Source of the DNA: Alphaproteobacteria bacterium
GTDB lineage: Bacteria; Pseudomonadota; Alphaproteobacteria; Caulobacterales; Aquidulcibacteraceae
Direction: 5' to 3'
DNA length: 36,273 nt
Assembly: GCA_016124255.1 (NCBI GenBank)
Contig: WGOB01000078.1
Span: forward strand, 1-36,273
Shown one piece after another: positions 21,704 through 31,530 of the stretch. The notes beneath the pieces were generated by a model. The model ran no database searches. It was not told the DNA's origin and was given only the letters and a program-made list of their open reading frames with translations. The position numbers were made by a program, and so were the translations under genes. Position 1 is the stretch's first letter. The number at the start of each line of letters is the position of its first letter.

Positions 21704-23203
21704 ATGAGCACGACGGCGACCGAAGATTCTGCGGCCGTGGAAGCCGGCGCCCTGGACGTCCTGATCGTGGGGGCGGGCGTCTCCGGCGTCGGCGCCGCCT
21801 ATCACTTGGCCACGCAGCGCCCAGGAACGCGGTTCCTGGTGCTGGACGCGCTGGAGAGTTTCGGCGGCACCTGGCTGACCCACCGCTATCCGGGCATCCG
21901 CTCGGACAGCGACCTCTACACCTTCGGCTATCGGTTCAAGCCCTGGGTGGGGCCGCCCATCGCCACGGCGGCGGAGATCCTCGCCTACATGGGCGCGGTG
22001 ATCGAGGAGAACGGTCTCGCCCCCCACATCCGCTAACGTTGCGCGATCAAGCGCGCGCGGTGGTCCAGCGCGGAGAAGGTATGGACCGTGGACGCGTATG
22101 ACGCGAGCGCGGGCGAGATACGCGTCTTCAAGGCCAACTTTCTCTGGATGTGCAAGGGCTATTATCGCCACAACGAAGGTTACACCCCGGACTGGCCGGG
22201 GACGGGGGATTATCAGGGCGCGATCGTCCACCCGCAGACTTGGCCGGAAGACCTCGACTACGCGAACAAGCGTGTGCTGGTGATCGGCTCGGGCGCCACG
22301 GCGGCGACGCTCGTGCCGGCGATCGCCGACGCCTGCAGCCACGTCACGCTGCTGCAGCGATCGCCGACCTACTTCTTCCCGGAGCGCAACCGCAACGACC
22401 TGGCCGACACGCTGCGCGCGCTGGAGATCGACGACGCCTGGATCCACGAGATCGTGCGCCGCCAGGTACTGGCCAATCAGGAAGCGTTCACACGGCGCTG
22501 CTTCGAAGAGCCCGAAACCGTGCGGCGCGAATTGATGGACGGCGTCCGCGCCTATCTTGGCGACGACTACGACGTTGAGACCCATTTCAATCCGCGTAAC
22601 CTGCCGTGGCGCCAGCGCATCGCGTATGTGCCCGAGGGCGACCTCTTCCATGGCATCGCCGCGGGCAAGGCCAGCGTCGTCACCGACGAGATCGACCGCT
22701 TCACCAAGACCGGCGTTCTGCTCAAGTCCAGCGCCGCGATCGACGCCGACATCATCGTCACCGCCACCGGCTTCCACTTGAGCGCGATGGCGGACGTCGC
22801 GTTCGAGGTCGACGGCCAGCCGCTCGACTTCGCCGATACGGTCACCTATCGCGGCATGATGTTCACCGGCGCCCCGAACCTCGTTTGGGTGTTCGGCTAT
22901 TTCCGTGCGAGCTGGACGCTGCGCGTGGATCTTGTGGCCGATTTCGTGTGTCGCCTTTTGGCGCACATGGAGGAAAAGGGCGCGCGTGAAGTGCGCGTCG
23001 CGCTGCGGCCCGAAGACGAGGGCATGGCGATCCTGCCCTGGATCGAGCCCGAGAATTTCAACCCTGGCTATCTGATGCGCGGCCTCCACCTCATGCCCAA
23101 GCGCGGCGACAAGCCGGAATGGCGCCACAACCAGGATTACTGGGCTGAACGCAAGGAATTGCCGCAAATCGACCTGGACGACGCCGTCTTCATCTACGCG
23201 TGA
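21704..23203 (+). pseudogene. Baeyer-Villiger-type flavin monooxygenase, broken by one in-frame stop
   Basis: Two frames in the same phase make one flavin monooxygenase. The first (21704-22036) has the FAD motif VGAGVSGVGAAYHL and SFGGTWLTHRYPGIRSDSDLY. The second (from 22037, with GTG at 22088) has the fingerprint YQGAIVHPQTWP, the second nucleotide-binding motif VIGSGATAATL and the full C-terminal half. Only a TAA at 22034-22036 separates them. The frame continues through it as HIR-stop-RCAIKRARWSSA, where relatives read HIRYR, so Tyr appears changed to stop by one base. No frameshift is needed. It would oxidise a ketone to an ester with NADPH and O2. A sequencing error is an alternative. 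Confidence 0.88.
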
Positions 23204-23271
23204 CCACTGAGAGGCAGGCGCGGGCCTTGTCCCCCGGCGCGACCACAAGTAGCGTCCGCCGCGCTTGATTT

Positions 23272-23287
23272 CCCCCGTCCGCGGGGG
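23272..23287 (+). other. GC hairpin before the nuo operon
   Basis: CCCCCG, TCCG loop, CGGGGG form a 6-bp stem 43 bases before nuoA. With no following T run it is a weak terminator at best; it could instead lie in the nuo leader. A clear promoter for nuo was not identified in 23204-23329. Confidence 0.35.
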
Positions 23288-23329
23288 CCTTAGAGCAGAA
23301 CCGGCAGAACCGGACGCGGATGGAACCTC

Positions 23330-23695
23330 ATGGGCCTCGACCTGACCGAATACCTGCCGATCCTGATCTTCTTCGCGATCGCGGCGGCGTTGGGCGTGGG
23401 GTTCATGCTGGCGTCCTGGGTGTTCGCGCCGAAGGACCCCGACGCTGAGAAAGTGTCGGCCTATGAGTGCGGGTTCAACGCCTTCGACGACGCGCGGATG
23501 AAGTTCGACGTGCGCTTCTACCTGGTGTCGATCCTCTTCATCATCTTCGATCTGGAAGTGGCGTTCCTGTTTCCGCTGGCGCTGTCGCTCGATGATGTCG
23601 GTGTGTTCGGCTATTGGTCGGTGATGGCGTTCCTCGGCGTCTTGACGATCGGCTTCATCTACGAGTGGAAGAAAGGCGCGCTCGAATGGGAGTGA
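23330..23695 (+). CDS. nuoA: NADH-quinone oxidoreductase subunit A
   Basis: The 121-aa membrane subunit of complex I has three helices and the family markers [17 protein letters not shown] and [19 protein letters not shown]. It lies at the junction of the peripheral and membrane arms. First gene of the nuo operon; nuoB overlaps its last 10 bases. Confidence 0.97.
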   Translation: MGLDLTEYLPILIFFAIAAALGVGFMLASWVFAPKDPDAEKVSAYECGFNAFDDARMKFDVRFYLVSILFIIFDLEVAFLFPLALSLDDVGVFGYWSVMAFLGVLTIGFIYEWKKGALEWE

Positions 23696-24261
23696 AGGAG
23701 GAAAAACAGGCGTCGTTTCCACCTTCAGGCCAAGCCGCGCTGCGTGGGAACTATCCCGCGCGCGAGGATGATCCGTTCTTCACCGGGCTCTCCAACGAGC
23801 TTGCCGACAAGGGCTTCCTCGTCGCCGCGGTGGACGATCTCATCACCTGGGCGCGCACCGGCTCGCTGATGTGGATGACGTTCGGGCTCGCGTGCTGCGC
23901 GGTCGAGATGATGCAGGCGGGCAACCCGCGCTATGATCTCGAGCGCTTCGGCGCCGCGCCGCGCGGCAGCCCCCGCCAGTCCGATCTGATGATCGTGGCC
24001 GGCACGCTGACCAACAAGATGGCCCCGGCGCTGCGCAAGGTCTATGACCAGATGCCCGAGCCGCGCTACGTGATCTCGATGGGATCGTGCGCCAATGGCG
24101 GCGGCTATTATCACTACAGCTACGCGGTGGTGCGCGGCTGCGATCGCGTTGTCCCGGTCGACATCTATATCCCCGGCTGCCCGCCGACCGCGGAAGCGCT
24201 CGTCTACGGCATTCTGCAATTGCAGCGGAAGATCCGCCGCGAAGGCACGATCGAGAGATAG
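23686..24261 (+). CDS. nuoB: NADH-quinone oxidoreductase subunit B
   Basis: The 191-aa subunit carries the terminal N2 iron-sulfur cluster, with ligands Cys70, Cys71, Cys135 and Cys165 ([19 protein letters not shown]). It passes electrons to quinone. The ATG at 23686 lies inside the nuoA end; the longer frame is rejected. Unusually for this operon, 188 bases follow before nuoC. Confidence 0.97.
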   Translation: MGVKEEKQASFPPSGQAALRGNYPAREDDPFFTGLSNELADKGFLVAAVDDLITWARTGSLMWMTFGLACCAVEMMQAGNPRYDLERFGAAPRGSPRQSDLMIVAGTLTNKMAPALRKVYDQMPEPRYVISMGSCANGGGYYHYSYAVVRGCDRVVPVDIYIPGCPPTAEALVYGILQLQRKIRREGTIER

Positions 24262-24269
24262 GCGGTCGG

Positions 24270-24305
24270 CAGCAGGGCAGTCAGCAGGGCGGCAGGCAGC
24301 AGGGC
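24270..24305 (+). repeat. Triplicate CAGCAGGGC in the nuoB-nuoC gap
   Basis: CAGCAGGGC occurs at 24270-24278, 24282-24290 and 24297-24305, spaced by 3 and 6 bases, right after the nuoB stop. It is short and irregular, not a CRISPR. Its role, if any, is unknown. Confidence 0.75.
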
Positions 24306-24383
24306 GACAGGAAATAGGATCGTGAGTTTGATCTGCGCAAAAGAGGCGCTTCTGGCGAGGATGCCCCTGGTGCGTCTTGGCTC

Positions 24384-24449
24384 TTGCCGACTGCTTCGCG
24401 CCGCGGAGCGGCGCGCATGCCCACTGCCTTTCGCCGCGGAGCGCCGCAG
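24384..24449 (+). repeat. 33-bp tandem duplication before nuoC
   Basis: Positions 24384-24416 and 24417-24449 align at 25 of 33 bases with a shared GCCGCGGAGCG core. The second copy ends at the nuoC ATG. Both are open in the nuoC frame (PTASRRGA / MPTAFRRGA), so the duplication may have shifted or extended the 5' end of the gene. Confidence 0.7.
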
Positions 24450-25085
24450 ATGAGCATGAGCTTCGTCCCCCTCGCGGAAGGCCCCGGGCCGCACGAGATC
24501 GGCGCACACATCCAGAACGCGATGACGGACGCCGTCGAGAGCTATGAGGTCGCGCACGGCGAACTCATTGTGCACGTGAAGCGCGAGCACATCCTGACCG
24601 TGCTGACATTCCTGCGCGACAACAAGGAGACGCAGTTCACGACCTTGGTCGATATTTGCGGCGTCGACTGGCCCGAGCGCGCGAACCGGTTCGACGTCGT
24701 CTACCACCTGCTGTCGATGAAGCGAAACGCACGCGTGCGCCTCAAGGTGCAGACCGACGAGAAGACGCCGGTCGCGAGTGCGATCGATGTCTTTCCGTGC
24801 GCGGACTGGTTCGAGCGCGAGGCCTTCGACATGTATGGCGTCACGTTCTCGGGACATCCGGACCTGCGGCGGCTTCTGACGGATTACGGCTTCCAGGGCT
24901 TCCCGCTGCGCAAGGAATTCCCGCTCACCGGTCACGTGGAGGTGCGCTACGACGCCGAACAGCGCCGTGTCGTCTACGAACCGGTGAAGCTGCCGGCCGC
25001 CTATCGCAATTTCGATTTCGAAAGCCCCTGGGAAGGCATGCAGCGCGTGCTGCCGGGAGACGAGAAGGCCGGCGATGAAGACTAG
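24450..25085 (+). CDS. nuoC: NADH-quinone oxidoreductase subunit C
   Basis: The 211-aa peripheral-arm subunit has the signature [18 protein letters not shown] and the C-terminal block [20 protein letters not shown]. It is the separate 30-kDa type, not fused to NuoD. I place the start at 24450 ([11 protein letters not shown]), with GGAG about 10 bases upstream. An in-frame ATG at 24417 inside the tandem repeat is a possible alternative that adds 11 residues. Confidence 0.95.
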   Translation: MSMSFVPLAEGPGPHEIGAHIQNAMTDAVESYEVAHGELIVHVKREHILTVLTFLRDNKETQFTTLVDICGVDWPERANRFDVVYHLLSMKRNARVRLKVQTDEKTPVASAIDVFPCADWFEREAFDMYGVTFSGHPDLRRLLTDYGFQGFPLRKEFPLTGHVEVRYDAEQRRVVYEPVKLPAAYRNFDFESPWEGMQRVLPGDEKAGDED

Positions 25086-25116
25086 GTCGTGTCGCTTTCC
25101 GGCGGCGGGGTGAGCC

Positions 25117-25584
25117 ATGGCGCGCCCCAAGGCTGGCGGCGCGCGCGCCGGGCTCATCTATCTGATGGTGGTGCTGGCGGGCGTCCTGGCGTTCGGCGTG
25201 TACCTGCTTGTGGCGCAGCGCGGATTGGCGACGCGGGTAAGCGCGATCGAACTGGCGCGCTGCGCCCAGACGTTCCGCTTCGCTGCCGAAATCCAGGCGC
25301 AGGGCGCCCAAGGCGACCCGGTCCTCGAACGCTACTTGGCCGCGGTGGAAGACGCAGGCTTTGCGCGCGCGAGGGCGGAGGCCGACATGGCGACGTTCAA
25401 CGAGGCCTTCGCCGCACGCGCCCAGCGCGAAGGGCTTGACTTCCGGCAGGTCATTCGCGAGGCGATCGAGGAAGACGGCCAGGCCGACACCATGGGCGAG
25501 CCGGGCCCGCTGATTGAGCGCCTCCGCGCCTGCGAAGCGCTCAGAGAGGACAAGTCGTGGCTCCAAACATGGCTCGGACGCTGA
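25117..25584 (+). CDS. Hypothetical membrane-anchored protein inside nuo
   Basis: The 155-aa protein has one N-terminal membrane helix (about residues 12-34) and a soluble helical part holding Cys49 and a Cys in RACEALRED. Family not recognised. It lies 31 bases after nuoC on the same strand, with GGTGAG ahead of the ATG, and overlaps the next frame by 28 bases. It may be a complex I accessory or assembly protein, but only its location suggests so. Confidence 0.65.
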   Translation: MARPKAGGARAGLIYLMVVLAGVLAFGVYLLVAQRGLATRVSAIELARCAQTFRFAAEIQAQGAQGDPVLERYLAAVEDAGFARARAEADMATFNEAFAARAQREGLDFRQVIREAIEEDGQADTMGEPGPLIERLRACEALREDKSWLQTWLGR

Positions 25585-26000
25585 AGGCTGTTCCGCTGTT
25601 GGGCTCGGCCGTAAGCGGGGCGGGCGCTGGATTGATGGTCGCCGCGCTCATGGAGGTGCTGCGAGCGCCGGAAGGCGACGTTTTCGGCCTCCCCGCCCTT
25701 GCCGCTCTGTTCGTGGGCCTCGCACTCCTGATCGGCGCGAATCTGCTTCCAAGCAAACCGCTTGAGAAGGGCGACGAGTTCCGGTTTTGGGCGGAGTCGA
25801 TCGCGTTGATGGCGGCGGGCGTTGGCTTGGTGCTGGCGTGCCACGGCGTCGGGCTGACACTATCGGCAGGGGCGGCCGCGGGGCTCTCTTCTCTGCCTGT
25901 GCTCATTGGCGGGCTCGCAATTGTCGCGCTCGTGGGCGCACTGGATTGGCTGGGGCGCGTGAACGAACGCCGCGCTCAGAGGAAACAACAGCATGGCTGA
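25557..26000 (+). CDS. Hypothetical multi-pass membrane protein inside nuo
   Basis: The 147-aa protein has about four hydrophobic helices and a basic C-terminal tail ([12 protein letters not shown]). No family is recognised. GAGG lies 7 bases before the GTG at 25557; an ATG at 25569 is an alternative. Its end overlaps nuoD by 8 bases, so translational coupling is likely. With its neighbour it forms a two-gene insertion between nuoC and nuoD. Confidence 0.65.
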   Translation: MAPNMARTLKAVPLLGSAVSGAGAGLMVAALMEVLRAPEGDVFGLPALAALFVGLALLIGANLLPSKPLEKGDEFRFWAESIALMAAGVGLVLACHGVGLTLSAGAAAGLSSLPVLIGGLAIVALVGALDWLGRVNERRAQRKQQHG

Positions 26001-27207
26001 CGACGCATCGAGCGCGCCCGGCGCAACGCCGGAAGAGAAGCGCACCTTCACGATCAATTTCGGGCCGCAGCATCCTGCCGCGCACGGCGTGCTGCGCCTG
26101 GTGCTCGAGCTCGATGGGGAGGTTGTCGAACGCGTCGATCCGCATATCGGGCTTCTGCACCGCGGCACCGAGAAGCTGATCGAGTACAAGACGTATCTGC
26201 AGGCGCTGCCGTACTTCGACCGGCTCGATTATGTCGCGCCGATGAACCAGGAGCACGCGTTCTGCCTGGCGATCGAGCGGCTCGCCGGCATCGAGGTCCC
26301 GCGCCGCGCTTCGATCATCCGTGTGCTCTTTTCCGAAATCGGGCGGCTGCTCTCGCACATCCTCAACGTCACCACGCAGGCGATGGACGTCGGCGCGCTG
26401 ACGCCGATCTGCTGGGGCTTCGAAGAGCGCGAGAAGCTGATGGTGTTCTATGAGCGCGCCTCGGGCTCGCGCATGCACGCGGCCTATGTCCGGCCGGGCG
26501 GGGTGCACCAGGACTTGCCGCCGTCGCTGATCGACGACATCGAGACGTTCTGTAAAGGCTTCCCGAAAGTGATGCGCGACATCGAAACGCTCATCACCAA
26601 CAACCGCATCTTCAAGCAGCGCAACGTCGATATCGGCGTGGTCTCCGTTCAGGAGGCGCTCGACTGGGGCTTCTCCGGCGTGATGGTGCGCGGCTCGGGC
26701 ATGGCCTGGGACCTGCGTCGCGCACAGCCCTATGAGATCTATTCCGAACTCGACTTCAAAATCCCTGTCGGCAAGAACGGCGATTGCTGGGACCGCTACC
26801 TCTGCCGCATGGAGGAGATGTACGAGTCCACCAAGATCATGCTCCAGTGCATCGACATGCTGCGCAAGACGCCCGGACCGGTGCTGCCGCCGCATTCCAA
26901 GGTGGCGCCGCCCACGCGCGCGGAGATGAAGAGCTCGATGGAAGCGCTCATCCATCACTTCAAACTTTACACTGAAGGCTTTCACGTGGGGCCAGGAGAA
27001 ATCTACGCCGCCGTCGAAGCGCCGAAGGGCGAGTTCGGCGTCTATCTCGTGGCTGACGGCTCGAACCGCCCCTACCGCTGTAAGATCCGCGCGCCGGGCT
27101 TTCCGCACCTGCAGGCCATGGATCATCTCTGCAAAGGCCACATGCTCGCCGATGTGAGCGCCGTTCTCGGCTCCCTCGACATCGTGTTCGGCGAGATCGA
27201 TCGATAG
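25993..27207 (+). CDS. nuoD: NADH-quinone oxidoreductase subunit D
   Basis: The 404-aa 49-kDa subunit has the quinone-site blocks [20 protein letters not shown] and [20 protein letters not shown] and the late DPHIG-type conserved residues. It forms the quinone pocket with NuoB. The ATG at 25993 overlaps the preceding frame's end. Confidence 0.97.
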   Translation: MADDASSAPGATPEEKRTFTINFGPQHPAAHGVLRLVLELDGEVVERVDPHIGLLHRGTEKLIEYKTYLQALPYFDRLDYVAPMNQEHAFCLAIERLAGIEVPRRASIIRVLFSEIGRLLSHILNVTTQAMDVGALTPICWGFEEREKLMVFYERASGSRMHAAYVRPGGVHQDLPPSLIDDIETFCKGFPKVMRDIETLITNNRIFKQRNVDIGVVSVQEALDWGFSGVMVRGSGMAWDLRRAQPYEIYSELDFKIPVGKNGDCWDRYLCRMEEMYESTKIMLQCIDMLRKTPGPVLPPHSKVAPPTRAEMKSSMEALIHHFKLYTEGFHVGPGEIYAAVEAPKGEFGVYLVADGSNRPYRCKIRAPGFPHLQAMDHLCKGHMLADVSAVLGSLDIVFGEIDR

Positions 27208-27216
27208 GGGCGCCCC

Positions 27217-27600
27217 ATGCTGGAAGCCGTGCTCTTGTATTGCGTCGCTGCGCTCGGCGTTCCCCCCGCCGACGTGGTCGATCGCTACATCGCCGCTTAT
27301 AACGCCCATGACGTCGGCGCGATGCGCCAGACGTTCGATGAGAACGCCCCGATCCACGTCTGGAGCGCCGGCCGCGACGAGCCCTATCGCCACGCCCTGG
27401 CTGACGTGCTGAGCGGAATAGAAGACGGCGTCTTCGCCAACCACCCCAACATCCGGGTAAACGCGAGCGATCGTGTCGTGGTCGGCGCGCGTGTGGCGCA
27501 GGTCGAGACCTACGCCGGCGGGGAAGAGGACTGGTCCGCCTCGCTGGCGGTCTACACCATCGCCGACGGCTGCATCGCGTCCCGCGAGGTCTATTGGTGA
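27217..27600 (+). CDS. NTF2-like (SnoaL) fold protein inside nuo
   Basis: The 127-aa protein has a hydrophobic N-terminus (LEAVLLYCVAALGV) that may be a signal or anchor, then an NTF2/SnoaL-like domain with VVDRYIAAYNAHDVGAMRQ and ASLAVYTIADGCIASREVYW. The fold binds small hydrophobic molecules in many families; the role is unknown. It starts 9 bases after nuoD and ends overlapping the VOC gene as GTGA. Confidence 0.75.
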   Translation: MLEAVLLYCVAALGVPPADVVDRYIAAYNAHDVGAMRQTFDENAPIHVWSAGRDEPYRHALADVLSGIEDGVFANHPNIRVNASDRVVVGARVAQVETYAGGEEDWSASLAVYTIADGCIASREVYW

Positions 27601-28031
27601 GCTTGGAGCAGCGCCTGTCGCTGGTCACGCTCGGCTGCGCCGATCAGGCCCGCGCCAAGGCGTTCTACAAGGACGCCTTCGGCTGGACCCCGTTCATGGA
27701 AATGGACGACATCGCCTTCTTCGACCTCGGCGGCGTCGTGCTGGCGGTGTGGACCCACGACGGACTGAAGGCGGATTCCCACACCGACGGCGCGCTCGGC
27801 GCCTATCGCGGCAGCGCGCTCGCCTACAACGCCCGCACCGAAGCCGAAGTCGATGCGATCTTCGCCGACCTGCGCGCCAGAGGCGCCGCCATCCTCAAAG
27901 CGCCGGTGAAGGCCGAGTGGGGCGGCTATTCGGGCTACATCGCCGATCCCGACGGCCACGCCTGGGAGATCGCCTATAATCCCGGCTGGCCGATCGGGCC
28001 CGATGGGCGGCTGCAGATCGTCAAGAGCTAA
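27597..28031 (+). CDS. VOC/glyoxalase family protein inside nuo
   Basis: The 144-aa protein has the VOC fold: LVTLGCADQARAKAFYKDAF at the start and GGYSGYIADPDGHAWEIAYN at the end, with a Glu in the final metal-site position. Members bind metal and act as isomerases, dioxygenases or binding proteins. The GTG at 27597 overlaps the previous stop. Confidence 0.8.
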   Translation: MSLEQRLSLVTLGCADQARAKAFYKDAFGWTPFMEMDDIAFFDLGGVVLAVWTHDGLKADSHTDGALGAYRGSALAYNARTEAEVDAIFADLRARGAAILKAPVKAEWGGYSGYIADPDGHAWEIAYNPGWPIGPDGRLQIVKS

Positions 28032-28100
28032 GGCCCGCGACCCCGCAACCCTCGATTCCGCCGCCGAAGCGTCCTAGAAGGGCGCCCCGAAGGGATAGCC

Positions 28101-28433
28101 ATGACCCCGACCGAGATCGTCCAGGCCCAGTTCGAGGCGTATAACGCCCAGGACATCGAGGCCTTCTGCCGTTGGTATGCGGACGATTGCGTGATCGCGA
28201 CCTACAACGGCGAGGCCGTCCAGCGCGGCAAGGACGAGATCCGCGCGCGCTTCTCGGCGATGTTCGCGGCGCACCCGCAGAACCGGGCGTGGGTCAAGCA
28301 TCGCTTCGCGGTGGGCAACATCGTGATCGACCATGAGCAGGGCGAGCGTTCGCCCGGCGGCGAGGGGTTCGAGGTCGCGGCGATCTACACGATCAAGGAC
28401 GGGCTCATCGCGCGTCTGGACATGGCAAGGTAA
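28101..28433 (+). CDS. Second NTF2-like (SnoaL) protein inside nuo
   Basis: The 110-aa protein TPTEIVQAQFEAYNAQDIEA...VAAIYTIKDGLIARLDMAR is a steroid-isomerase-like NTF2 domain with no signal. GAAGGGA lies 5 bases before the ATG. The similar phrases (AAYNAHD / EAYNAQD; YTIADGCIA / YTIKDGLIA) in the gene at 27217 suggest the two may be related. It ends 5 bases before nuoE. Confidence 0.8.
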   Translation: MTPTEIVQAQFEAYNAQDIEAFCRWYADDCVIATYNGEAVQRGKDEIRARFSAMFAAHPQNRAWVKHRFAVGNIVIDHEQGERSPGGEGFEVAAIYTIKDGLIARLDMAR

Positions 28434-28438
28434 GAAAT

Positions 28439-29095
28439 ATGTCCGTGCGCCGACTGGCCGAAGACCAGCCCGAGAGTTTCGCGTTCCGTCCGGAAGCGAT
28501 GCCGGAAGTGGAGCGCCAGCTCGCCAAGTTTCCGTCGAACCGGAAGGCGTCCGCGGTCATCCCGCTGTTGTGGCTGGTGCAGAAGCAGGAGGGCTGGGTA
28601 AGCGAGCCCGCGATCCGCGTGCTGGCCGAGATGCTGGGCATGCCGAAGATTCGCGTGCTCGAAGTGGCGACGTTCTACACGATGTTTCATCTGGAGCCGC
28701 GCGGGCGCCATCACCTTCAGGTCTGCGGCACCACACCGTGCATGCTGCGCGGCGCGGAAGACTTGAAAGCCGTGTGCGAGCGCCGCATCGGCAAGAAGTT
28801 CGTGGTGAGCGGCGACGGCGCCTTTTCCTGGGAAGAGGTCGAGTGCCTCGGCGGCTGCGTGAACGCGCCGGTCGTCGCCATCGACGACTATTATCACGAA
28901 GACCTCTCGCCCGATGATCTCGACGCGCTGATCGACGCGATGGCGAAAGGCGAAACGATCAAGTCGGGCTCGGCGCTCAAGCGCCAGACGTCGGCGCCGG
29001 AAGGCGGCGCCCAGACGCTGACGTCGGCCTCGCTCTATGATGGCTCGCTGGCGCAGAAGGTTGACCTGCCGAACCGGCCGCAGGCAGGCGAATGA
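28439..29095 (+). CDS. nuoE: NADH-quinone oxidoreductase subunit E
   Basis: The 218-aa 24-kDa subunit binds a 2Fe-2S cluster with Cys96, Cys101, Cys136 and Cys140. A C-terminal extension beyond the core (about residues 170-218) is rich in Ser/Ala. It sits in the NADH-input module with NuoF and NuoG. Its stop overlaps the next frame's ATGA. Confidence 0.95.
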   Translation: MSVRRLAEDQPESFAFRPEAMPEVERQLAKFPSNRKASAVIPLLWLVQKQEGWVSEPAIRVLAEMLGMPKIRVLEVATFYTMFHLEPRGRHHLQVCGTTPCMLRGAEDLKAVCERRIGKKFVVSGDGAFSWEEVECLGGCVNAPVVAIDDYYHEDLSPDDLDALIDAMAKGETIKSGSALKRQTSAPEGGAQTLTSASLYDGSLAQKVDLPNRPQAGE

Positions 29096-29385
29096 GCGGC
29101 GAGCCGCCCCCCCGGCCGGACGGCGAGTACGAGTCCAAGCTCTACGCCAAGCGCCGCATGCCCTTCGATGCGTCGGCCGAAAAGCCGAAACGCCCCGTCG
29201 GCGTGACCGCCGCGCTCGTCCTCTATGGCGCAGCGCTCGTCGGCTGCATCGTGTTGGCGGCGTTCATGCATTTCGGGCGCGGCAACGACATCGCCTCGGT
29301 GCCGGTGCTGGCGCCAATCGGCGGGGCGGCGTGGTTCCTCGTGCGGTTTTTGATGACGATGCGCCCGATGGCGCCGAGGGAATAG
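29092..29385 (+). CDS. Small two-helix membrane protein inside nuo
   Basis: The 97-aa protein has an N-terminal hydrophilic part ([18 protein letters not shown]) and two hydrophobic segments (about 39-59 and 70-88). No family is recognised. It is tied to nuoE by a 4-base ATGA overlap and precedes nuoF by 17 bases. Confidence 0.65.
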   Translation: MSGEPPPRPDGEYESKLYAKRRMPFDASAEKPKRPVGVTAALVLYGAALVGCIVLAAFMHFGRGNDIASVPVLAPIGGAAWFLVRFLMTMRPMAPRE

Positions 29386-29402
29386 ATGGGCAGGACCAGC
29401 TG

Positions 29403-30716
<1,314 letters not shown>

Positions 30717-30726
30717 CCGGCCCGCG

Positions 30727-30969
30727 ATGCTTCGCGATCACATCCGCACACCGGATGGCCGAGAAGCGCGGAACGAGCAACGCAAGCTGCGCGCCGCAAT
30801 CGCGAATGCATTCGCAATAGCTGTCGGAGCGGTCGCCCTGTTTGGGCAGTTCCTCAACCCGACGGCGGCGGAGTATCTGACGCCGGCCAGCCGCGCCGGC
30901 CTGGTGCTGCTGGCTTTGGCGCTCCACCTTTTTGCGGCATGGCTGGTCCGTGATATGGAAGACAGATGA
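30727..30969 (+). CDS. Small membrane protein between nuoF and nuoG
   Basis: The 80-aa protein has a charged N-terminus (LRDHIRTPDGREARNEQRKL) and two hydrophobic segments (about 25-43 and 57-75). No family is recognised. It starts 10 bases after nuoF and overlaps the next small gene as ATGA. Confidence 0.6.
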   Translation: MLRDHIRTPDGREARNEQRKLRAAIANAFAIAVGAVALFGQFLNPTAAEYLTPASRAGLVLLALALHLFAAWLVRDMEDR

Positions 30970-31118
30970 TGTTCCTCGGCATACCGACGCAGATGTGGGA
31001 GACATTTGGATGGATCGCGGCGTTCGGCGTCGGCTTCCTCCTGTTCAATGTCATCGGTGATAGAACTTGGCGGCGCCTGAGGCCCAGCGGACGCGGCGAC
31101 GAACGTCCTGCAGAATGA
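30966..31118 (+). CDS. Small membrane peptide, 50 aa, between nuoF and nuoG
   Basis: A short frame opens MMFLGIPTQMWETFGWIAAF and has one hydrophobic helix (about residues 15-30), then a basic tail (TWRRLRPSGRGDERPAE). Both ends are ATGA overlaps with its neighbours, which supports a real coupled gene. Not matched to any family I know. Confidence 0.6.
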   Translation: MMFLGIPTQMWETFGWIAAFGVGFLLFNVIGDRTWRRLRPSGRGDERPAE

Positions 31119-31417
31119 AGCATTTCCTGCTCCTGTATGATTTCCACCCGGACTTCATGACCCTGCGGACGCCGCACCGGGCGATGCACCTGGCGCATGC
31201 GCGCGCGGCGGCGGCGCGGGGCGAACTGGTGCTTGGCGGGGCGTTGGACGCGAACGGGCCGCCGATGGGCGCGCTGCTGTTCAAGGCTGAGAACCCGGCG
31301 GTTCCCGAAGCGTTTGCGGCCGCCGACCCCTACGTGACGCAAGGCGTGGTAAGCGCCTGGCGGGTGCGCGAATGGACCACGGTGGTCGGCCCCGAAGCGC
31401 TGACGCCGCTGCCTTAG
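31115..31417 (+). CDS. YciI family protein between nuoF and nuoG
   Basis: The 100-aa protein MKHFLLLYDFHPDFMTLRTP...GALLFKAENPAVPEAFAAADPYV...WRVREWTTVVG is a YciI-like dimeric alpha-beta-barrel domain. The role is unknown. ATG at 31115 overlaps the previous stop. A 113-base gap follows before nuoG. Confidence 0.8.
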   Translation: MKHFLLLYDFHPDFMTLRTPHRAMHLAHARAAAARGELVLGGALDANGPPMGALLFKAENPAVPEAFAAADPYVTQGVVSAWRVREWTTVVGPEALTPLP

Positions 31418-31530
31418 CTGCGAACCACTCGCAGAAAAGCCGGCCCCAAACAGGCCTCCGGGGCTGCGCTTTCCCGCCCCCTTGATGCGGCGCGATAAAT
31501 CGTCCACCAACCCGCGCAAACGCGGACGGC

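Noticed and set aside
22034-22036. Programmed recoding (selenocysteine or similar) of the in-frame stop in the monooxygenase
   Set aside because: The codon is TAA, no selenocysteine-type structure follows, and relatives have a plain Tyr there; a mutation or sequencing error is simpler.
21647-23722. A 691-codon minus-strand frame opposite the broken monooxygenase and nuoA
   Set aside because: Low-complexity antisense frame with no recognisable motif; the plus-strand FAD and fingerprint motifs are decisive.
24270-24305. Short repeats considered as a CRISPR array
   Set aside because: Units are only 9 bases with 3- and 6-base gaps, no spacers of proper length, no cas genes.
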